A stretch of DNA of 9,784 nucleotides, taken from Candidatus Pygmaiobacter gallistercoris. GTDB lineage: Bacteria > Bacillota > Clostridia > Oscillospirales > Ruminococcaceae. Of the stretch, positions 1-8,246 are shown piece after piece. The position numbers and the translations under genes were made by a program. Below the pieces are notes generated by a model that made no database searches, had not been told where the DNA came from, and saw only the letters and a program-made list of their open reading frames with translations. Numbering within the stretch: position 1 is the first letter of the stretch; each line of letters begins with the position of its first letter. Where the stretch lies: assembly GCA_019113125.1 (NCBI GenBank), contig DXIA01000082.1, positions 1-9,784 of the forward strand. Direction: 5' to 3'.

Positions 1-20
1 CTCTAAGTGCTTTCTACGCC

Positions 21-41
21 AAAAGTCTACGGCAGAACCGT
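21..41 (-). terminator. Possible weak terminator after pyrG
   Basis: The bases beyond the pyrG stop codon (1-83) hold no gene. On the minus strand an ACGG/CCGT stem with a five-base loop (41 to 29) is followed, after four bases, by TTTT (24 to 21). The stem is short and the T tract is not adjacent, so this is only a candidate. The GGCAG at 31-35 could instead pair with CTGCC at 54-58, and a GCCAC/GTGGC pair (56-60 with 72-76) also lies here. No clear strong terminator is visible before the window edge. Confidence 0.25.
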
Positions 42-83
42 TGTTTTCTTATCCTGCCACACCTTTAGCCGGTGGCTTTCTCG

Positions 84-1688
84 TTATTTCTTGCTGTTCT
101 CGAGGCTCGCCGCGATGAACTCACGGAAGATCGGATGCGCGCGGTTGGGACGGCTCTTGAACTCGGGGTGATACTGCACCCCGACAAAGAACCGGTTCTC
201 GGGGATCTCGACCGCCTCGACCAGACGGCCATCGGGCGAGGTGCCGGCGATCGACAGTCCCGCCTTGACCAGCTCGTCCCGGAACTCGTTGTTGAACTCG
301 TACCGGTGACGGTGCCGCTCCTCGATCTGGGCGGAGTGGTAGGCGCGCTCCAGCATGCTGCCGGGGGTGACGTTGCAGGGATAGGCGCCAAGCCGCATCG
401 TACCGCCCTTGGGCAGGTTGCCGTGCTGGTCCGGCATCAGGTCGATGACCCGGTGCTGAGACTCGGGGGCAAACTCGCTGGAGTTGGCATCCGCATAGCC
501 CAGCACGTTGCGGGCGAACTCGATCACCGCGATCTGCATCCCGAGGCAGATGCCGAAGTAGGGGATGTTGTTGACCCGCGCGTATTGGGCCGCGAGGATC
601 ATCCCCTCAATGCCGCGGTCGCCGAACCCGCCCGGCACCAGAATGCCGTCGCAGCCCTGCAGCTGCTCGGCGATGTTCTCAGGGGTCAACTGCTCGCTGT
701 CCACCCACTCGATGGTGACATGGGCGCCGTTCTCATATCCGGCATGGGAGAGCGCCTCGTTGACCGAGAGATAGGCGTCATGCAGCTTGGTGTACTTGCC
801 GACGAGGGCGATCTTGACCGGCGCGGTCGCCGCCCGGATCCGGCCGAGCATCGCGTTCCAGTCGGAGAGGTCGCACTCGGCGCAGTGGATGTCCAGCTCG
901 CGGCAGACCACCTCGGCCAGGCCGTTCTCCTCCAGCATGATCGGCGCCTCGTAGAGCACCGGCAGGGTCAGGTTCTCGATGACGCAGTCCGGCTTGACAT
1001 TGCAGAAGAGGGCGATCTTGTGCTTGACCGACTCCTCGATCGGCTCGTCGCTGCGGGTGATGATGATGTCCGGCATGATGCCGAAGGACTGCAGCTCCTT
1101 GACCGAGTGCTGGGTGGGTTTCGACTTGTGCTCATTGCTGCCCTTGATGTAAGGAACCAGCGTGACATGGATGAACAGGCAGTTCTTGCGGCCGACCTCA
1201 TGGGCGACCTGGCGGATCGCCTCGAGGAAGGGCTGGCTCTCGATGTCGCCGGTGGTGCCGCCGATCTCGGTGATGACGACATCGGCATCGGTCTTTCTGC
1301 CAACCGAGTAGATGAAGTTCTTGATCTCGCCGGTGATATGGGGGATCACCTGCACCGTCTCGCCGAGGTACTCACCGTTGCGCTCCTTATTGAGCACATT
1401 CCAGTAGACCTTGCCGGTGGTGAGGTTGGAGAACTTGTTGAGGTTTTCGTCGATGAACCGCTCATAATGCCCGAGATCCAGATCGGTCTCGGCGCCGTCC
1501 TCGGTCACGAAGACCTCGCCGTGCTGGTAGGGGCTCATCGTGCCGGGATCCACATTGATATACGGATCCAGTTTCTGGGCCGCGATCTTCAGCCCGCGCG
1601 CCTTGAGCAGCCGCCCGAGGCTGGCCGCGGTAATCCCCTTGCCCAGGCCGGACACAACGCCGCCGGTCACAAAAATGTACTTTGTCAT
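84..1688 (-). CDS. pyrG: CTP synthase (glutamine-hydrolysing)
   Basis: CTP synthase makes CTP from UTP with ATP and glutamine nitrogen, the last step of pyrimidine nucleotide synthesis, in the cytoplasm. The 534-residue length is the usual full length. The N-terminal synthetase domain (about 1-265) begins [18 protein letters not shown], containing the ATP-binding loop, and carries [13 protein letters not shown] and [11 protein letters not shown]. The C-terminal class I glutamine amidotransferase domain (about 290-534) shows the oxyanion motif GGFGDRG, the nucleophile motif GICLGMQ and the His-Glu pair in QYHPEF, so the triad is intact. The ATG at 1688 has a GGAGGAAG ribosome site about six bases upstream. 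The gene lies 54 bases after the ANTAR gene on the same strand with no convincing terminator between, so it is probably read from the glnA promoter as well. Using glutamine as donor fits a place downstream of glutamine synthetase. The long open frame opposite it (72-1718, plus) is an antisense shadow. Confidence 0.97.
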   Translation of the reverse strand: MTKYIFVTGGVVSGLGKGITAASLGRLLKARGLKIAAQKLDPYINVDPGTMSPYQHGEVFVTEDGAETDLDLGHYERFIDENLNKFSNLTTGKVYWNVLNKERNGEYLGETVQVIPHITGEIKNFIYSVGRKTDADVVITEIGGTTGDIESQPFLEAIRQVAHEVGRKNCLFIHVTLVPYIKGSNEHKSKPTQHSVKELQSFGIMPDIIITRSDEPIEESVKHKIALFCNVKPDCVIENLTLPVLYEAPIMLEENGLAEVVCRELDIHCAECDLSDWNAMLGRIRAATAPVKIALVGKYTKLHDAYLSVNEALSHAGYENGAHVTIEWVDSEQLTPENIAEQLQGCDGILVPGGFGDRGIEGMILAAQYARVNNIPYFGICLGMQIAVIEFARNVLGYADANSSEFAPESQHRVIDLMPDQHGNLPKGGTMRLGAYPCNVTPGSMLERAYHSAQIEERHRHRYEFNNEFRDELVKAGLSIAGTSPDGRLVEAVEIPENRFFVGVQYHPEFKSRPNRAHPIFREFIAASLENSKK

Positions 1689-1742
1689 TCTTCCTCCATC
1701 CCTTCATTCACCAGATAAACTTTTCTGCCGTTGGCAGCTTTT

Positions 1743-2309
1743 TCAACTCTCATAGGTATTCAGAATACTCTCGGCAATCGCGCGGCGGGTCACCCGCCGG
1801 TCCATCGCCTGTTTTTCAATATACCGGTGCGCCTGCTCCTCGCTGAACGCGAGGTGGTCGATCAGCACATATTTGGCCCGCTCAACGATCCGGATCTCGT
1901 CGATCTTCTCCCGCAGCCGCCGGTTCTCCTCGATCAGCCGCTCCTCCCGCCGGCGCACCGCCCGGAGCAGTTTCACGCTCTGGAAAAAGGTCGCCCGGGA
2001 GAGCGGGCGGGGCAGCACAAAGACGCCGTAGTCCTCCACCTTTGCGCTGATCTCCTCCTCCAGCTCGGCGCGCACCAGAATCAACACGCCGCAGCCGCAG
2101 CGGGCCGCCCGGATCGCGAGCTCACCGCCGAACTCATCCTGCAGCGGGGTGTTGATCAGGACGAGGTCACATTCGGTCTCGAGCAGCATCTGCCGGGCGG
2201 CGGTGCCGCTTGCGGCCAGGATGATCGAGGGTTTCGGTGGCTGGCTGAACAGCCCGGCAAGCATCTGCTGCGACTTCTCGGTCGCCGAGACGATCAAGAC
2301 CTTTTCCAC
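1743..2309 (-). CDS. ANTAR-domain antiterminator with degenerate receiver
   Basis: This 188-residue protein is a response-regulator-like RNA-binding antiterminator. Residues 1-115 are a receiver fold (MEKVLIVS, CDLVLINTPL, VFVLPRPLS). Residues about 118-150 form a charged helix likely to be a coiled coil. Residues about 125-188 are the ANTAR domain, with the family pattern RIVERAKYVLIDHLAFSEEQA followed by RRAIAESIL. ANTAR proteins such as AmiR, NasR and EutV bind paired RNA hairpins with six-base loops and stop terminators from forming. The receiver seems unable to be phosphorylated: the acceptor aspartate is N53, the acidic pair near the N terminus is S8-A9, and the conserved lysine is R101. 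The start is GTG at 2309, with an AAGGGGGA ribosome site. It lies 30 bases after glnA, so it is almost surely in the same operon. glnA followed by an ANTAR gene is a known clostridial arrangement. Its likely targets are the two leaders at 3763-3823 and 3934-3982. The protein family is clear; the targets are inferred. Confidence 0.9.
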   Translation of the reverse strand: MEKVLIVSATEKSQQMLAGLFSQPPKPSIILAASGTAARQMLLETECDLVLINTPLQDEFGGELAIRAARCGCGVLILVRAELEEEISAKVEDYGVFVLPRPLSRATFFQSVKLLRAVRRREERLIEENRRLREKIDEIRIVERAKYVLIDHLAFSEEQAHRYIEKQAMDRRVTRRAIAESILNTYES

Positions 2310-2339
2310 CGGATTCCCCCTTCCAGTTCCCCTTTGCGC

Positions 2340-3653
2340 TCAGAGCAGATCGAAGTGGAGCGCTCTGCCCCGCTCAAACGGGTCCTCGCTCTGCTCGACA
2401 ACGCGGGCCTCCTCCTCCTTTTGGGCGAGGTAGTTCTCCAGCATCGCGCCCGGCAGAACCCGCCGCACAAAGCCGCTCTTCCTGGCAAGATCCACCGCCT
2501 CGGACAGGCTGTGCGGCAGGCTGGCAAGTCCCTCCTGCTCCTCCTCGTAGAGGTTGCGGTCGGTCGGCGCGGGCAGCGAGAGCGACTCCTTAATCCCCTC
2601 GAGCCCCGCCTCGATGAGCAGCGCAAACGCGAGGTAGGGGTTGCAGGCGGGGTCCGCGCTGCGCAGCTCCATCCGGCTGAAATCCCCCTCCGCGGCCGGG
2701 ATCCGGATCAGCTGGCTGCGGTTCTGTCGCGACCAGGTCAGATACCGGGGCGCCTCAAAGGCGCCCAGCCTCGCATAGGAGTTCGCGATCGGGCCGAGGA
2801 AGGCCGAGATCTCCGCCGTCCGGCGCAGAATGCCCGCGATGAACTGCTGCGCCTGCGGCAGAAAGCCGTCGGCATCCCCGAGAAAGAGATTTTGATCCCG
2901 CTGGTCATACAGGCTCATATTGATATGCAGCCCGCTGCCCGGCGCGTCCCGCAACGGCTTTGGAAGAAAGCTGGCATAGAGGCCGTGCTGCGCCGCGATC
3001 GCCTTGACCGCCGCCTTGAAGGTGACGAGATTGTCCGCGGCCCGCACCGCCGTGCTGTACCGGAAATCGATCTCGTTCTGTCCGGGGCCCTGCTCGTGGT
3101 GGCTGGCCTCCGGCTGAAAGCCCATCGCCTCGAGCGCGAGACAGACGTCCCTTCGCAGGTTCTCCCCCCGGTCGAGCGGGGCGATGTCAAAGTAGCCCGC
3201 CGCATCCAGCGGCCGGTCGGTGGGCATTCCCTCTTCATCCTGCCGGAACAGGTAGAACTCACACTCGGGTCCAAACTTGCAGACATAACCCTGCTGCAAC
3301 GCCCGCCTTGCACTCTCCCGCAGCAGGCTGCGGGTATCTCCCTCAAACGGTCGTCCGTCCGGGTGTCGGATGCTGCAGAACAGCCGGGCCACCCTTCGGT
3401 GATCCGGCCGCCAGGGCAGCACCGCGAGGGTGCCCGGCTCGGGAAAGAGCAGCAGGTCCGACTGCTCGACATTGAGAAAGCCCCGGATGGCCGATGCGTC
3501 GAAGGAGATCCCGCTCTCAAAGGCCCGCGGGAGCTCTGATGCCTGGATCGAGATGTTTTTCTGGACACCGAAGATGTCACAGAAGGCCAGCCGGATGAAC
3601 TTGACATCGTTCTCCCGGACATAGTTCAGCACATCTTCCACACTGTTGTACAT
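2340..3653 (-). CDS. glnA: Glutamine synthetase, type I (clostridial GSI)
   Basis: Glutamine synthetase joins ammonia to glutamate using ATP and is the main ammonium-assimilating enzyme in the cytoplasm. The protein has 437 residues, right for the short GSI-alpha form. The N-terminal beta-grasp part has FCDIFGVQKNISI and FDASAIRGF (the FDGSSI element). The catalytic barrel shows GPECEFYLF, SHHEQGPGQNEIDF, KPLRDAPGSGLHINMSL, the flap glutamate in LGAFEAP, NRSQLIRIP and DPACNPYLAFA. The flap stretch is one residue shorter than in Bacillus GlnA. No E. coli-style adenylylation site is evident. I chose the ATG at 3653 because a GGGAGGAAGG ribosome site precedes it and GSI homology begins there; the frame stays open to 3809, but the extra 52 codons are leader RNA with terminator-like T tracts. 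It is the first gene of the glnA, ANTAR, pyrG operon and is probably controlled by the attenuator at 3763-3823. Confidence 0.95.
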   Translation of the reverse strand: MYNSVEDVLNYVRENDVKFIRLAFCDIFGVQKNISIQASELPRAFESGISFDASAIRGFLNVEQSDLLLFPEPGTLAVLPWRPDHRRVARLFCSIRHPDGRPFEGDTRSLLRESARRALQQGYVCKFGPECEFYLFRQDEEGMPTDRPLDAAGYFDIAPLDRGENLRRDVCLALEAMGFQPEASHHEQGPGQNEIDFRYSTAVRAADNLVTFKAAVKAIAAQHGLYASFLPKPLRDAPGSGLHINMSLYDQRDQNLFLGDADGFLPQAQQFIAGILRRTAEISAFLGPIANSYARLGAFEAPRYLTWSRQNRSQLIRIPAAEGDFSRMELRSADPACNPYLAFALLIEAGLEGIKESLSLPAPTDRNLYEEEQEGLASLPHSLSEAVDLARKSGFVRRVLPGAMLENYLAQKEEEARVVEQSEDPFERGRALHFDLL

Positions 3654-3721
3654 ACCCTTCCTCCCGTTCTGCCGCCCGCAAATTTCTATGCGGTTCGGTT
3701 TTATTATATCGCAGTTTCGGG

Positions 3722-3771
3722 ATGCAAAAAAGGCCCTTTGCCGTCTCTGTGAGCCAAAATGCAAAAAAGGC
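3722..3771. repeat. 13-base direct repeat inside the glnA leader
   Basis: The 13-mer ATGCAAAAAAGGC occurs at 3722-3734 and again at 3759-3771. In the glnA transcript each copy reads GCC followed by six U. The upstream copy (3771 to 3759) is the 3' part of the predicted leader terminator. The second (3734 to 3722) follows a weak stem (GGC/GCC around AAAGG, or GGCUC with GGGCC). It may be a duplicated or decayed second terminator. Confidence 0.6.
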
Positions 3772-3817
3772 GTCGCTGCAGCTCCGTTCCGGTCGGAACT
3801 GCATAGCAAACACCTTT
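3763..3817 (-). terminator. Predicted attenuator terminator in the glnA leader
   Basis: On the minus strand AAAGGUGU (3817 to 3810) can pair with ACGCCUUU (3773 to 3766): eight pairs, one a U-G. Six U follow from 3768 to 3763, and the hairpin at 3803-3777 sits inside the loop. The 5' arm is also the loop and 3' arm of the preceding hairpin (3823-3806), so the two folds exclude each other, as an antitermination switch requires. The stem is weaker than its counterpart in the GSIII leader. The pairing was found by eye. Confidence 0.6.
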
Positions 3818-3823
3818 GTTTAC
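3777..3823 (-). promoter_or_regulatory. Tandem-hairpin ANTAR target in the glnA leader
   Basis: The first hairpin (3823 to 3806) is GUAAAC/GUUUGC, six pairs with one U-G, closing the six-base loop AAAGGU. The loop has A at position 1 and G at position 4, the bases known to be conserved in ANTAR-bound loops. Two bases later a ten-pair stem, UGCAGUUCCG/CGGAGCUGCA (3803 to 3777), closes the loop ACCGGAA, which also has A1 and G4 but seven bases instead of six. The predicted transcription start is at about 3823, so the first hairpin starts at the 5' end of the RNA. The paired-hairpin arrangement and the ANTAR gene in the same operon support the assignment; binding is inferred. Confidence 0.7.
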
Positions 3824-3829
3824 CGGCCG

Positions 3830-3859
3830 ATTATACTATAAATGGGCGGCGGCTGTCAA
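3830..3859 (-). promoter_or_regulatory. Sigma-A promoter of the glnA operon
   Basis: Reading the minus strand, TTGACA (3859 to 3854) and TATAAT (3835 to 3830) are both perfect consensus and 18 bases apart. Start is expected near 3823, leaving a leader of about 170 bases. The A/T tract at 3862-3873 lies directly upstream of the -35 box, where an UP element would be. A second TATAAT at 3708 to 3703 has no good -35 box. Confidence 0.85.
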
Positions 3860-3893
3860 CCAAAAAAATTTTTGCGGGCCGACAAAAAACCAC

Positions 3894-3922
3894 TTGACAA
3901 AACAAAAATACCGCGCTATAAT
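3894..3922 (+). promoter_or_regulatory. Sigma-A promoter of the type III glutamine synthetase gene
   Basis: TTGACA (3894-3899) and TATAAT (3917-3922) match the consensus exactly with the ideal 17-base spacing. Start is expected at about 3929, giving a 115-base leader. With such a strong promoter, control is likely to act after initiation, which fits the terminator that follows at once. The -35 boxes of this and the divergent glnA promoter are 34 bases apart. Confidence 0.92.
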
Positions 3923-3933
3923 GCGTCCCATGA

Positions 3934-3962
3934 ACAGCAAAGGCGCTGTGGGTACGCTGCCC
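3934..3962 (+). promoter_or_regulatory. Tandem-hairpin ANTAR target in the GSIII leader
   Basis: ACAGC (3934-3938) pairs with GCUGU (3945-3949) around the six-base loop AAAGGC, with A1 and G4 as in ANTAR targets and nearly identical to the AAAGGU loop of the glnA leader. Directly after it GGG/CCC (3950-3952 with 3960-3962) closes UACGCUG; a U-G pair could shorten this loop to five bases. This second loop does not match the A1/G4 rule, which is the main weakness. The first hairpin begins about five bases after the predicted start and holds the 5' arm of the terminator at 3936-3982. Confidence 0.6.
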
Positions 3963-3982
3963 GCGGCGCCTTTGCTTTTTTT
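3936..3982 (+). terminator. Strong attenuator terminator in the GSIII leader
   Basis: AGCAAAGGCGC (3936-3946) is perfectly complementary to GCGCCTTTGCT (3966-3976). Pairing continues inward (3947-3952 with 3960-3965, two U-G pairs) to a 17-pair stem with a seven-base loop, and seven T run from 3976 to 3982. It lies between a consensus promoter and the gene, so it would stop most transcription unless prevented. The alternative hairpin at 3934-3949 uses the same 5' arm. Confidence 0.9.
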
Positions 3983-3993
3983 GTTTGCACCAC

Positions 3994-4015
3994 CCCGGCA
4001 TTTCGTTGTGCCGGG
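3994..4015 (+). other. Hairpin between attenuator and ribosome site
   Basis: CCCGGCA (3994-4000) pairs with TGCCGGG (4009-4015) around an eight-base loop. It has no T tract, so it is not a terminator. It ends 11 bases before the GSIII ribosome binding site and could protect the mRNA 5' end or space the leader from the ribosome. No function can be shown. Confidence 0.5.
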
Positions 4016-4043
4016 ATATTCCGTCGGAGAGGATGAGAGAGCA

Positions 4044-6137
<2,094 letters not shown>

Positions 6138-6173
6138 AATTTTCGGTTTCAGGGCGATTTGACCAAGAATCGC

Positions 6174-6203
6174 TTGACCCTGATCCCTAACTTATTATAT
6201 AAT
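6174..6203 (+). promoter_or_regulatory. Promoter of the sensory hydrogenase operon
   Basis: TTGACC (6174-6179) and TATAAT (6198-6203) are 18 bases apart, with start expected at about 6210. The -10 box overlaps the first bases of the GSIII terminator stem, and the start point falls inside the Rex-like operator. RNA started here lacks the outer 5' arm and so would not form the full terminator. A second TTGACC at 6159-6164 and an imperfect hairpin (TCAGGG with CCCTGA, 6149-6183) lie at the -35 region; their role is unknown. Confidence 0.75.
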
Positions 6204-6237
6204 AGGCATGTTAAATCGTTAACATGCCTATTTTTTT
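6201..6237 (+). terminator. Intrinsic terminator of the GSIII gene
   Basis: A 14-pair perfect stem (6201-6214 with 6219-6232) closes the four-base loop ATCG, and seven T run from 6231 to 6237. It is 63 bases after the GSIII stop codon. Its central part is also a candidate Rex operator. Confidence 0.9.
6208..6225. promoter_or_regulatory. Candidate Rex operator at the hydrogenase operon start
   Basis: ATGTTAA-ATCG-TTAACAT matches the clostridial Rex consensus TTGTTAA-N4-TTAACAA at 12 of 14 defined bases; only the outermost base on each side differs. It starts five bases after the -10 box and covers the predicted +1, so a bound Rex would block initiation. Rex is the NADH/NAD+ sensing repressor of fermentation and hydrogenase genes in Gram-positive bacteria. 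The same bases form the core of the terminator, which alone would also be palindromic, so operator function is inferred. No rex gene is in this window. Confidence 0.7.
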
Positions 6238-6284
6238 ATGCTTTTGTTATCGTGAATTGGAATTTTTAATAAAGGGAGTGCTGT

Positions 6285-6533
6285 ATGATGAACATTTATA
6301 TCTGCGTCGGAAGTTCCTGCCACCTGAAGGGGTCCTACAACATTATCAATCTGATGAAGGAGGCGCTCGAGAAGAACAACCTCACCGACAAGGTGAATGT
6401 CTCGGCCGCCTTCTGCCTGGGCCGCTGCACCGACGGGGTGACCATCAAGGTGGACGACGAGATCGTCACCGGCGTCTCCCCCGAGAATTTCAACGAGATC
6501 TTCGAACAGCACGTGCTCAAAAAGCTGCAGTAA
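6285..6533 (+). CDS. Thioredoxin-like [2Fe-2S] protein (NuoE-like)
   Basis: This 82-residue protein is a single thioredoxin-fold [2Fe-2S] domain, like the C-terminal part of NuoE/HydC subunits and clostridial small ferredoxins. Four cysteines, C7, C12, C44 and C48, form CX4C-X31-CX3C (CVGSSC and CLGRC), the ligand pattern of the family. It has no signal peptide or membrane segment and is cytoplasmic. It probably passes electrons to or from one of the hydrogenases encoded downstream. Translation starts at ATG 6285 or the next ATG at 6288; a AAGGGAG site lies upstream. It is the first gene of the hydrogenase operon, 37 bases before the HydS gene. Similar small genes precede hydS in related anaerobes, to my recollection. 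Confidence 0.88.
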   Translation: MMNIYICVGSSCHLKGSYNIINLMKEALEKNNLTDKVNVSAAFCLGRCTDGVTIKVDDEIVTGVSPENFNEIFEQHVLKKLQ

Positions 6534-6570
6534 CGAGGTCAAAAAGTACAGGTAAAGGGGAATCGGAGTT

Positions 6571-8235
6571 ATGAGCGATTTTCTCGGACTCAAAAAGTCC
6601 AACTGCAAAAACTGTTACAAGTGTATCCGTCACTGTCCGGTCAAGAGCATCCGTTTTTCTGACAACCAGGCTCACATCGTCACAAACGAGTGCATCCTCT
6701 GCGGCGAGTGCTTTGTCAACTGCCCGCAGAACGCCAAGGTGATCCGGGATGATCTGCCGCAGGTCAAGGAGCTGATTGCCTCCGGCCGCCCGGTGATTGC
6801 CAGCGTGGCGCCCTCCTTCATCTCGGAGTTCGGCGTCACCAACTTCAGTCAGGTCAAACAGGTGCTGCAAAAGCTGGGCTTTTTCTCGGCTGAGGAGACC
6901 GCGATCGGCGCGGGCATCGTCAAGAACCGGTATCAGGAGATGATCGCGGACGGCAGTCATTCGGTCATCATCTCCTCCTGCTGCCACACGGTGAACACCC
7001 TGATTCAGAAGTACTTTCCCGGCGCGCTGCCCTATCTCGCTGATGTCCTCTCCCCGATGCTGGCCCACTGCCAGCTGATCAAGGAGCAGAACCCCGGCGC
7101 CGCTGCCGTCTTTATCGGCCCCTGTATCTCCAAAAAAGAGGAGGCCAGCATCTACGGCATCTGCGACGTCGTGCTGACCTTTGAGGATCTCGAGCGTTGG
7201 ATGGAGGAGGAGCATCTGGAATTCGCACCCGACGACACCGACGAGAGCGGCAAGCGCCCGCGGTTCTTCCCCATTCCCGGCGGCATCATCGCCAGTATGA
7301 ACATTGAGGGCACCGGCTACGACTACATACCGGTCGACGGGGTGGAGAACTGCAAGGCCGCCCTCAAGGAGGTGGAGGCCGGACACCTCGACCACTGCTT
7401 TATCGAGATGAACGCCTGTGCGGGCGGCTGCATCAACGGGCCTGCGGCCTCGAGCCGGCGGCGCAGCGCGCTGGCCGGATCTGTAAAGGTAAAAGCCTTT
7501 GCCGGCATGGAGGAGTTCGGCGCCAAGCTGAACGGATCGATCGAGAAGAAGATGGACTACATCGGGGTGCGCAACCAGCTGCCGGGCGAGGCCACCATCC
7601 GGGAGATCCTCGCCAAGATGGGCAAGACCAGCCCCGAGCAGGAGCTCAACTGCGGCAGCTGTGGCTACAACACCTGCCGGGAGAAGGCGATCGCCGTCTA
7701 CCAGGGCAAGGCGGATCTGTCGATGTGCCTGCCCTTCCTCAAGGAGAAGGCGGAGAGCTTTTCCGACAAGGTCATCAACAACACCCCCAACGCCATCTTT
7801 GTGCTGGACGAGGACCTCAACATCCAGCAGATCAACCAGGCCGCACTGAATCTGTTCAACCTGCCGGTCGGCTCCTCCCTCAAGGGGACCCCGCTGGTGC
7901 GGATCCTCAACCCGACCGATTATCTCAACGTCATCGCCACCGGCCGGAATGTGCGGGAGAAGAAGTACTATCTCGCCGAGTACAAGAAGTACGTCTCCGA
8001 GACCATCATCTACGACAAGGAATACCACATGCTCTTCAGCATCATGCGGGACATCACCGAGTCGGAGAACAAGTCCGCCCAGCGCGATGAGCTGCGCCGC
8101 GAGACGGTCGAGATCACCGACCAGGTGATCGAAAAGCAGATGCGGGTGGTCCAGGAGATCGCCTCGCTGTTGGGCGAGACGACCGCCGAGACCAAGATCG
8201 CACTGACCAAGCTCAAGGAGACGATTCAGAAGTAG
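6571..8235 (+). CDS. hydS: Sensory [FeFe]-hydrogenase with PAS domain (group C, HydS-like)
   Basis: This 554-residue protein is a putative H2 sensor, not a bulk H2 producer. Residues 12-51 bind two [4Fe-4S] clusters (CKNCYKCIRHCP and CILCGECFVNCP). The hydrogenase H-cluster domain follows: motif L1 SSCCH (C138, C139), L2 GPCISKKEE (C186) and L3 NACAGGCINGP (C284, C288). All cluster-binding cysteines are present, but the surroundings differ from catalytic hydrogenases (TSCCP, MPC, GGGQP), as in group C. Residues 362-387 hold another Fe-S motif, CGSCGYNTC with C387. A PAS domain spans about 400-500, and the last 50 residues are a helical, coiled-coil-like segment. There is no kinase or GGDEF domain, and the next gene encodes a phosphatase, as in the phosphatase-linked group C subtype. 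Start is ATG 6571 with AAAGGGG ten bases upstream. The likely role is to signal H2 level or redox state to the phosphatase; this is inference from context. Confidence 0.9.
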   Translation: MSDFLGLKKSNCKNCYKCIRHCPVKSIRFSDNQAHIVTNECILCGECFVNCPQNAKVIRDDLPQVKELIASGRPVIASVAPSFISEFGVTNFSQVKQVLQKLGFFSAEETAIGAGIVKNRYQEMIADGSHSVIISSCCHTVNTLIQKYFPGALPYLADVLSPMLAHCQLIKEQNPGAAAVFIGPCISKKEEASIYGICDVVLTFEDLERWMEEEHLEFAPDDTDESGKRPRFFPIPGGIIASMNIEGTGYDYIPVDGVENCKAALKEVEAGHLDHCFIEMNACAGGCINGPAASSRRRSALAGSVKVKAFAGMEEFGAKLNGSIEKKMDYIGVRNQLPGEATIREILAKMGKTSPEQELNCGSCGYNTCREKAIAVYQGKADLSMCLPFLKEKAESFSDKVINNTPNAIFVLDEDLNIQQINQAALNLFNLPVGSSLKGTPLVRILNPTDYLNVIATGRNVREKKYYLAEYKKYVSETIIYDKEYHMLFSIMRDITESENKSAQRDELRRETVEITDQVIEKQMRVVQEIASLLGETTAETKIALTKLKETIQK

Positions 8236-8246
8236 GAGGCCGCAGC

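Noticed and set aside
72..1718. A 548-codon plus-strand open frame opposite pyrG
   Set aside because: It is an antisense shadow of a certain CTP synthase gene; the product is rich in Leu, Asp, Val and Gly with no recognisable domain, as expected in GC-rich DNA.
1725..1743. CTGCC/GGCAG hairpin between the ANTAR gene and pyrG, with TTTTT on the plus strand
   Set aside because: On the transcribed minus strand the hairpin is followed by A, not T, so it would not end the operon; no plus-strand gene needs a terminator there.
1731..3539. A 602-codon plus-strand open frame opposite the ANTAR gene and glnA
   Set aside because: Antisense shadow spanning two confident genes, with no family resemblance.
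3654..3809. A 52-residue N-terminal extension of GlnA
   Set aside because: GSI homology and the GGGAGGAAGG ribosome site both point to ATG 3653; the upstream codons are leader RNA.
3994..4015. A second terminator in the GSIII leader
   Set aside because: The hairpin is stable but lacks a T tract, so it is listed only as a hairpin of unknown role.
3930..4043. Upstream in-frame ATG that would add 38 residues to GSIII, starting at the predicted +1
   Set aside because: There is no ribosome site, the stretch encodes the terminator hairpin and T tract, and GSIII homology begins just after GTG 4044. It would matter only if leaderless translation occurred.
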